Assembly (NCBI GenBank): GCA_028824295.1
Contig: JAPPED010000019.1
Coordinates: 1-60,245 of the forward strand
Length of the DNA: 60,245 nt
Reading direction: 5' to 3'
Source of the DNA: Rhodospirillales bacterium
GTDB taxonomy: Bacteria > Pseudomonadota > Alphaproteobacteria > TMED109
A program made the translations under genes and the position numbers. Positions 55,747 to 60,245 of the stretch are shown here, piece by piece. The first letter of the stretch is position 1; each line of letters starts with the position of its first letter. The notes under the pieces are model-generated. The model had not been told where the DNA came from. It did no database searches and was given only the letters and a program-made list of their open reading frames with translations.

Positions 55747-56519
55747 CAGGGTGTCTCCTTCGTCTGACTGTTCGTCGTGAAATGTACCAGCGTGTCGTGA
55801 AGGTTGGAAAGACCGGCTCGACTTACCAGTTCCGCCGGTTCGCCCGCCTGCCGGATCGTGCCCCGGTGCAGCATGATCACGTGGTCGGCGACCTCCGCCT
55901 CGTCGACCAGGTGTGTCGCCCACAGCACCGCCATCGACCGCTCGCGCTTGAGTTGGAGGACATATTCCAGGAGGTCACTGCGGCTGGGCGGGTCCAGGCC
56001 GACGGTCGGCTCGTCCATCAGCAGAATGCTGGGCTCGTGCAGGAGGGAGCGCGCGAGTTCGACGCGGCGGCGCTGGCCGCCCGAGAGGCTGCGGGCGCGG
56101 TCGTCGATGCGGTCTTCAAGGTCGACCTGACGGAGTTCATGCTCGGTGCGCTGGCGAATCTCGGACCTGCTGAGACCATGCAAGCGCCCGTGGAACGCGA
56201 GGTTCTCGCGCACCGTCAGATCAAGGTCGAGCGTGGCCTGCTGGAAAACGAAGCCGATCGACGAGAGGGCCTTGACGGCCTCTCGCCGCATGTCAAAGCC
56301 CTGCACGTGCACGGTCCCCGAATCGGGCACGAACAGACCGGCAAGCAGCTGGAAGAGCGTGGTCTTGCCGGCACCGTTGGGACCGAGCAGCGAAACGTAC
56401 TGGCCGGGTTCGATGGCGAACGACACGCCCTTGAGAGCGGGCCGGTTGCCGTAGCTCTTGGAGACCTTCTGGATCACGAGAAGCGGTTGGGTGCCCGTGG
56501 CGGTTTCAGGTGCGGTCAT
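55746..56519 (-). CDS. ABC ATP-binding protein of the PQQ-alcohol-associated transporter (LutE/PedA1-like)
   Basis: A 257-residue ATPase: Walker A GPNGAGKTTLF, Q-loop FVFQQATLDLDLTVRENL, signature SLSGGQRRRVELARSL, Walker B ILLMDEPTVGLDP and a switch histidine in WATHLVDEAE. It is of the ABC-2 class, partnered with the permease at 52690-53541. The gene lies between the NitT/TauT-type ATPase (4-bp overlap) and the beta-propeller gene. The energising role for this second transporter is inferred from order. Confidence 0.9.
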   Translation of the reverse strand: MTAPETATGTQPLLVIQKVSKSYGNRPALKGVSFAIEPGQYVSLLGPNGAGKTTLFQLLAGLFVPDSGTVHVQGFDMRREAVKALSSIGFVFQQATLDLDLTVRENLAFHGRLHGLSRSEIRQRTEHELRQVDLEDRIDDRARSLSGGQRRRVELARSLLHEPSILLMDEPTVGLDPPSRSDLLEYVLQLKRERSMAVLWATHLVDEAEVADHVIMLHRGTIRQAGEPAELVSRAGLSNLHDTLVHFTTNSQTKETP

Positions 56520-57319
56520 GGAGTCGAAGATCCGGAGTCGGTCGTGGAGCCCGCGGTGCCGGCGAGCAGGCCACCGTGCCGGTCGAGAAGACCGGTGCGA
56601 AAGGTGTTGATGACGGGGCTGTCGGGGGTGCGCGGACGGGGCAGGTCAACCGCCGCATCGTGCACCACACTCGAAGGCGGTTGCGACAGGAACAGGATCC
56701 GGTCGCCCAGGTAAATTGCCTCGTTCAGGTCGTGGGTTACGAACAGCACGGTCGTCGGCTGGGCCTGCCAGAGGTCAAGGAGGATCTCGCGCAACCGGTT
56801 GCCAACCGGCTGGTCGAGCGAGACGAACGGCTCATCGAGCAGCAGGAGCGCCGGGCGGATGGCAAAGGCGCGGGCGAGTGCAACGCGGCGGCGCTGGCCG
56901 CCGGAGAGACGGGTCGGATAGGCATCCAGATAGCTCCCGAGCTCCATGCGCTCCAGCAGTTTGACGCCGCGGCCGTCGGCGCGGGCCGGAGGGTCAAGCA
57001 CGATGTCTACGTTGTCACGGACGCTCATCCAGGGGAGCAGGCGCGGCGTCTGGAACATGTAGCTGACCGCGGGGCGGGTCTGCGTGCTCTGGCTGTGGAT
57101 GTCAACGGCGCCGTCGACCTCGCTATCGAGTCCCGCGGCGATGTTGAGGAGGGTGGTTTTCCCGCAGCCGGACGGGCCAAGGAGGCAGCAGAACTGGCCG
57201 ACCGGAACGGTGAACTGCAGGTTCTCGATCGCGGTGTGCGGCGGCGTCCGGCCATCTCCTGCGAACCGCTTGCGGCGGATGTCGACGGTCAATCCTGCTG
57301 TTAACGCCACCGGGTGCAC
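56516..57319 (-). CDS. NitT/TauT-type ABC ATP-binding protein
   Basis: A 267-residue ATPase: Walker A GPSGCGKTTLLN, Q-loop MFQTPRLLPWMSVRDNV, signature RLSGGQRRRVALARAF, Walker B LLLLDEPFVSLD, D-loop and THDLNEAIYLGDR. The QTPRLLPW Q-loop is typical of nitrate/sulfonate/taurine importers. The GTG at 57319 overlaps the permease by 19 bp; a second GTG lies three codons later. Confidence 0.9.
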   Translation of the reverse strand: MHPVALTAGLTVDIRRKRFAGDGRTPPHTAIENLQFTVPVGQFCCLLGPSGCGKTTLLNIAAGLDSEVDGAVDIHSQSTQTRPAVSYMFQTPRLLPWMSVRDNVDIVLDPPARADGRGVKLLERMELGSYLDAYPTRLSGGQRRRVALARAFAIRPALLLLDEPFVSLDQPVGNRLREILLDLWQAQPTTVLFVTHDLNEAIYLGDRILFLSQPPSSVVHDAAVDLPRPRTPDSPVINTFRTGLLDRHGGLLAGTAGSTTDSGSSTP

Positions 57320-58101
57320 CGCCGTTCCAGTGGCGCCATGACACCATATTCGACCGCCATCATCACCACGACGAACGCGAGCGTATAGGCGAGAACCGCA
57401 GCGATGTCGAACAGCTGGAAGAACTCATGGAGCTTGAATCCGACGCCGTTGCTCCGGCCCAGCAGCTCCACTACCAGGACGATCTTCCAGATCAGGGCGA
57501 TGCCGCCACGCGCGGCGGCCATGATGTAGGGGTACAGTTGCGGCAGGAAGAAGCGCAGGAAGGTGGTTCGCCGGTCGACCCGGAACACCCGCGCCACGTC
57601 CAGGAGTTCCCGGTCGACGGCCCGGGTGCCTTCCCGCACGGTGACTACGACGTTCGGGATCTTGTTGAGCGCCACCGCGACGATGGCGGCGACCTCGGTG
57701 AGGCCGAACCAGACGTAGCAGAGAATGATGAGGACCAGCGCCGGCATGTTGAGGAACAGGATGTGCCAGCCGTCGAGGATGATGTCCGCCCGTCGCCTCG
57801 CCCCCATCAGGATGCCGAGCGCCACCCCGATCACCATCGCCCCGAAAAACGCCGCCGCCACGCGCCAGAGCGTGACACTCAGGTGGTAGAGGAGACCTTC
57901 TTCGTTCAGGTGATACCACATCGTGTCGAGCACGACCCAGGGCGCCGGCAGGACTTGGCCGGACGGGTCGGCAAGAGTCGCGAGGCTCCAGACGCAAAGC
58001 AGCAGGACGAACGAGAAGATCCGCAGCGCGGCCGGTCCACCGGCGGCGCGACGCAGTCGCTCCCACGCGGTGGCGGCGACGTCTACGGTGCCGACTGCCA
58101 C
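57301..58101 (-). CDS. NitT/TauT-type ABC permease
   Basis: A 266-residue inner-membrane protein with six predicted helices (ALRIFSFVLLLCVWSLATL, LYHLSVTLWRVAAAFFGAMVIGVALGILMG, ILFLNMPALVLIILCYVWFG, AAVLAYTLAFVVVMMAVEYGVM). The coupling loop is DVARVFRVDRRTTFLRFFLPQLYPYIMAAARGGIALIWKIVLVVELLG. It belongs to the binding-protein-dependent importer group for nitrate, sulfonates or thiamine precursors. GTG start at 58101, inside the end of the binding-protein gene. Confidence 0.9.
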   Translation of the reverse strand: MAVGTVDVAATAWERLRRAAGGPAALRIFSFVLLLCVWSLATLADPSGQVLPAPWVVLDTMWYHLNEEGLLYHLSVTLWRVAAAFFGAMVIGVALGILMGARRRADIILDGWHILFLNMPALVLIILCYVWFGLTEVAAIVAVALNKIPNVVVTVREGTRAVDRELLDVARVFRVDRRTTFLRFFLPQLYPYIMAAARGGIALIWKIVLVVELLGRSNGVGFKLHEFFQLFDIAAVLAYTLAFVVVMMAVEYGVMAPLERRCTRWR

Positions 58102-59072
58102 AGGGTGCCGTCCGCCATTTCAGGGTCCTTCCCAACCAGCGTCCGCCCGCCGATGTCGGCGAGAACGGCGAACGCTCTGTGAATGGCATCACTCGAATCC
58201 TTGGTCGGGTCGGGGATGCCGGCGCGGAATGCATCGCGGAGCGCATGCAACATCGCGTCGTCCTTGGCGCCGGTCCGTTTCCGGATGCGCTCCCATTCGC
58301 CGTCGTCAGCCGCCAGGATGCTGCGAGCGTCCCGCGTGGCAGCGAGGAAGCCGTTGAGCGCATCCGGGTTGGCACGCGCCCACGCTTCGCTGAAGACGTA
58401 GCCGATGAGGGGCAGGGTGTCGCCGACGCCCAGGCTTGGCAACACGTCCGGGACGGGAAGAATTTCCCGCATGCCTTGGGCACGCAGGCGCGCCGTGAAG
58501 TTCCAGAACGTGAGCACGGCATCCAGGTCTTCCCTGAGGAGCATCTGGTTGAGTAGGGGTGGGGCTCCGAACGACAGCTCCGCCGTGTCCGCCATGTCGC
58601 GACCGGCCGTCTTGAGACCAAACGCGCGCACCATCAGCCAGCTCTTGTCAATCGAGCTTCCCACGACTCCCAAGCGCCGTCCGCCGGCTAGTAGATCGTC
58701 CACGGTCTCGATGCCGCTGTCGGGATGGGCCATGATGCTTCCCGCGGCATTGGAATACGGGATCAACGTGAAATCCTTGCCAGCCCGACGCTGGCGGCTG
58801 ACCCAGATCCAGTCGGTGACGATGATGTCGGCGGCATCCGAGAGGAGCGCGATCGCCGTCGCATCCTTGTTGGTCAGTGGAACGATCTCAAGGTCGAGCC
58901 CGTGCAGGTCATCGAGGCCGTGGTGCTGGACGACGTCGAGTTCCCAGTTCACGGTGCCGAACTTGAGCACGGCAACCCGGACCGTGTCCGTCGCTGCGGC
59001 CGCGGTCGCGAGGCATGCTTGCAGCGCGCAGATCAATGCCGCCAACACGGCTGGGCGGAGCGAGAAAGGCAT
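58083..59072 (-). CDS. NitT/TauT-type (NMT1-like) periplasmic binding protein
   Basis: A 329-residue exported protein with signal peptide LAALICALQACLATAAAA and a type II binding fold: VRVAVLKFGTVNWELDVVQHHGLDDLHGLDLEIVPLTNKDATAIALLSDAADIIVTDW, RRLGVVGSSIDKSWLMVRAF. DxxxTDWIW at the hinge is characteristic of the NMT1/SsuA superfamily. The ligand is unknown. It is the first gene of the overlapping run down to modE. Candidate ligands from the operon include a sulfonate, a metallophore or a cofactor precursor. Confidence 0.88.
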   Translation of the reverse strand: MPFSLRPAVLAALICALQACLATAAAATDTVRVAVLKFGTVNWELDVVQHHGLDDLHGLDLEIVPLTNKDATAIALLSDAADIIVTDWIWVSRQRRAGKDFTLIPYSNAAGSIMAHPDSGIETVDDLLAGGRRLGVVGSSIDKSWLMVRAFGLKTAGRDMADTAELSFGAPPLLNQMLLREDLDAVLTFWNFTARLRAQGMREILPVPDVLPSLGVGDTLPLIGYVFSEAWARANPDALNGFLAATRDARSILAADDGEWERIRKRTGAKDDAMLHALRDAFRAGIPDPTKDSSDAIHRAFAVLADIGGRTLVGKDPEMADGTLWQSAP

Positions 59073-59466
59073 CGGCGGAATCTTTCGAAACGTACTGTGA
59101 GGGAACGGGTACCGTTCGGTGACCGAATCGGTCTATATTTGTAAGGCAACATAGCGGTTCGGGCCAAAGGAGCGAATCGGTTTCGGTCCGGGCGCGCTGC
59201 CCGGACAGTCGGCGAAGGGGTTGACTCGGCTGCGATCCGCGGGCATTCTTGATTGCCTTGCCCTCGCGAAAACGAGGGCAGCGCGGCTTCGCGCGCGCTT
59301 TTTGACAGATGAAGATGAAAAGAGATGCGCAGGCGACGGCGTGTTGCGTGATCAACACGACACCGACGCAGTGCGCATCGACGGCCGGCATCGATTCGCG
59401 TCGATGCCGGAAGCTACGTGACGCATTGTGTCGGGTCACGGGTCCGGATTCCTAATCCGGACCACT
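59073..59466. other. Divergent region between the ABC binding protein gene and the rRNA operon
   Basis: A 394-bp gap without a gene. It holds two candidate rRNA promoters (given separately) and the hairpin GCCCTCG-CGAAAA-CGAGGGC (59260-59279). Directly after comes AGCGCG-N8-CGCGCT with a run of five T (59280-59303), a terminator-like structure in what would be the early rRNA leader. An AT-rich spot at about 59131-59150 (TCTATATTTGTAAGG) may serve the minus-strand ABC operon. Confidence 0.5.
59221..59249 (+). promoter_or_regulatory. Candidate rRNA operon promoter
   Basis: TTGACT (59221-59226) and CATTCT (59244-59249) are separated by exactly 17 nt upstream of the 16S gene. A second near-perfect -35, TTGACA, lies at 59302-59307 but its -10 region (GATGCG) is poor. 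The first pair is the better sigma-70 candidate; tandem promoters are usual for rRNA operons. Confidence 0.5.

Positions 59467-60245
<779 letters not shown>

Overview
This is a high-GC window from an alphaproteobacterium. The partial 16S rRNA at the right edge has alphaproteobacterial signatures. The mdh-sucC-sucD-sucA-sucB-lpd block, the xerC/fsa/priA neighbourhood, the ETC complex I accessory subunit and the overlapping gene ends (ATGA, GTGA, TGATG) all fit that assignment. A free-living, Rhodospirillales-like heterotroph is the most likely source; I cannot name the genus. No phage, insertion sequence or CRISPR array was seen.

Layout, left to right. 1-900: the 3' end of a TbpB-like surface protein gene with a hairpin after it, then a decayed minus-strand reading frame broken by TGA codons. 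1.0-6.8 kb: rpe, a heparinase-family gene, a FabH-like ketosynthase (minus), a CysQ-type phosphatase and purH. 6.8-9.5 kb: an amidase and a UbiH-family monooxygenase. 9.65-12.5 kb: a tight minus-strand operon (thioredoxin/TPR protein, LON-domain protein, Trm112, DUF971, SAM methyltransferase); the last gene carries a premature TAA. 12.6-17.6 kb: tRNA-Gly, egtD, a MUG-type DNA glycosylase, an arsR-aquaporin pair with a visible promoter/operator, a secreted six-cysteine protein, a small zincin, a pterin dehydratase and a DUF3429 membrane protein. 17.5-21.7 kb: two tandem DMT exporters, moaB and a lytic transglycosylase. 21.9-24.7 kb: a two-subunit CoA transferase, tRNA-Arg, a CMD-family protein, the complex I subunit and tRNA-Pro. 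24.7-26.6 kb: egtC-egtB. With the distant egtD this gives the aerobic ergothioneine route in split form.

27-36 kb is the TCA-cycle operon: malate dehydrogenase, succinyl-CoA synthetase, all of the 2-oxoglutarate dehydrogenase complex and its E3. 36-41 kb: a short-chain dehydrogenase, xerC, fsa and priA. 41.3-44 kb: a three-gene minus-strand operon (SDR, HpcH/HpaI aldolase, enolase-superfamily protein) that looks like a sugar-acid catabolic module.

The most interesting part is 44-59 kb, all on the minus strand. Twelve genes from 59072 down to 48779 overlap or are at most 19 bp apart. In order they are a NitT/TauT-type ABC importer (binding protein, permease, ATPase); a second ABC system of the PQQ-alcohol-catabolism type (ATPase, beta-propeller, binding protein, ABC-2 permease) resembling the Lut/Ped lanthanide-uptake transporters; cysteine synthase, 3-mercaptopyruvate sulfurtransferase and cystathionine beta-lyase; a secreted DUF192 protein; and a ModE-type regulator without molybdate-binding domains. 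After a 247-bp gap holding an AT-rich ModE-box-like promoter comes modA-modB-modC, translationally coupled to a ThDP-dependent enzyme of the acetolactate-synthase family. The window ends with an rRNA promoter region and the first ~780 nt of 16S rRNA.
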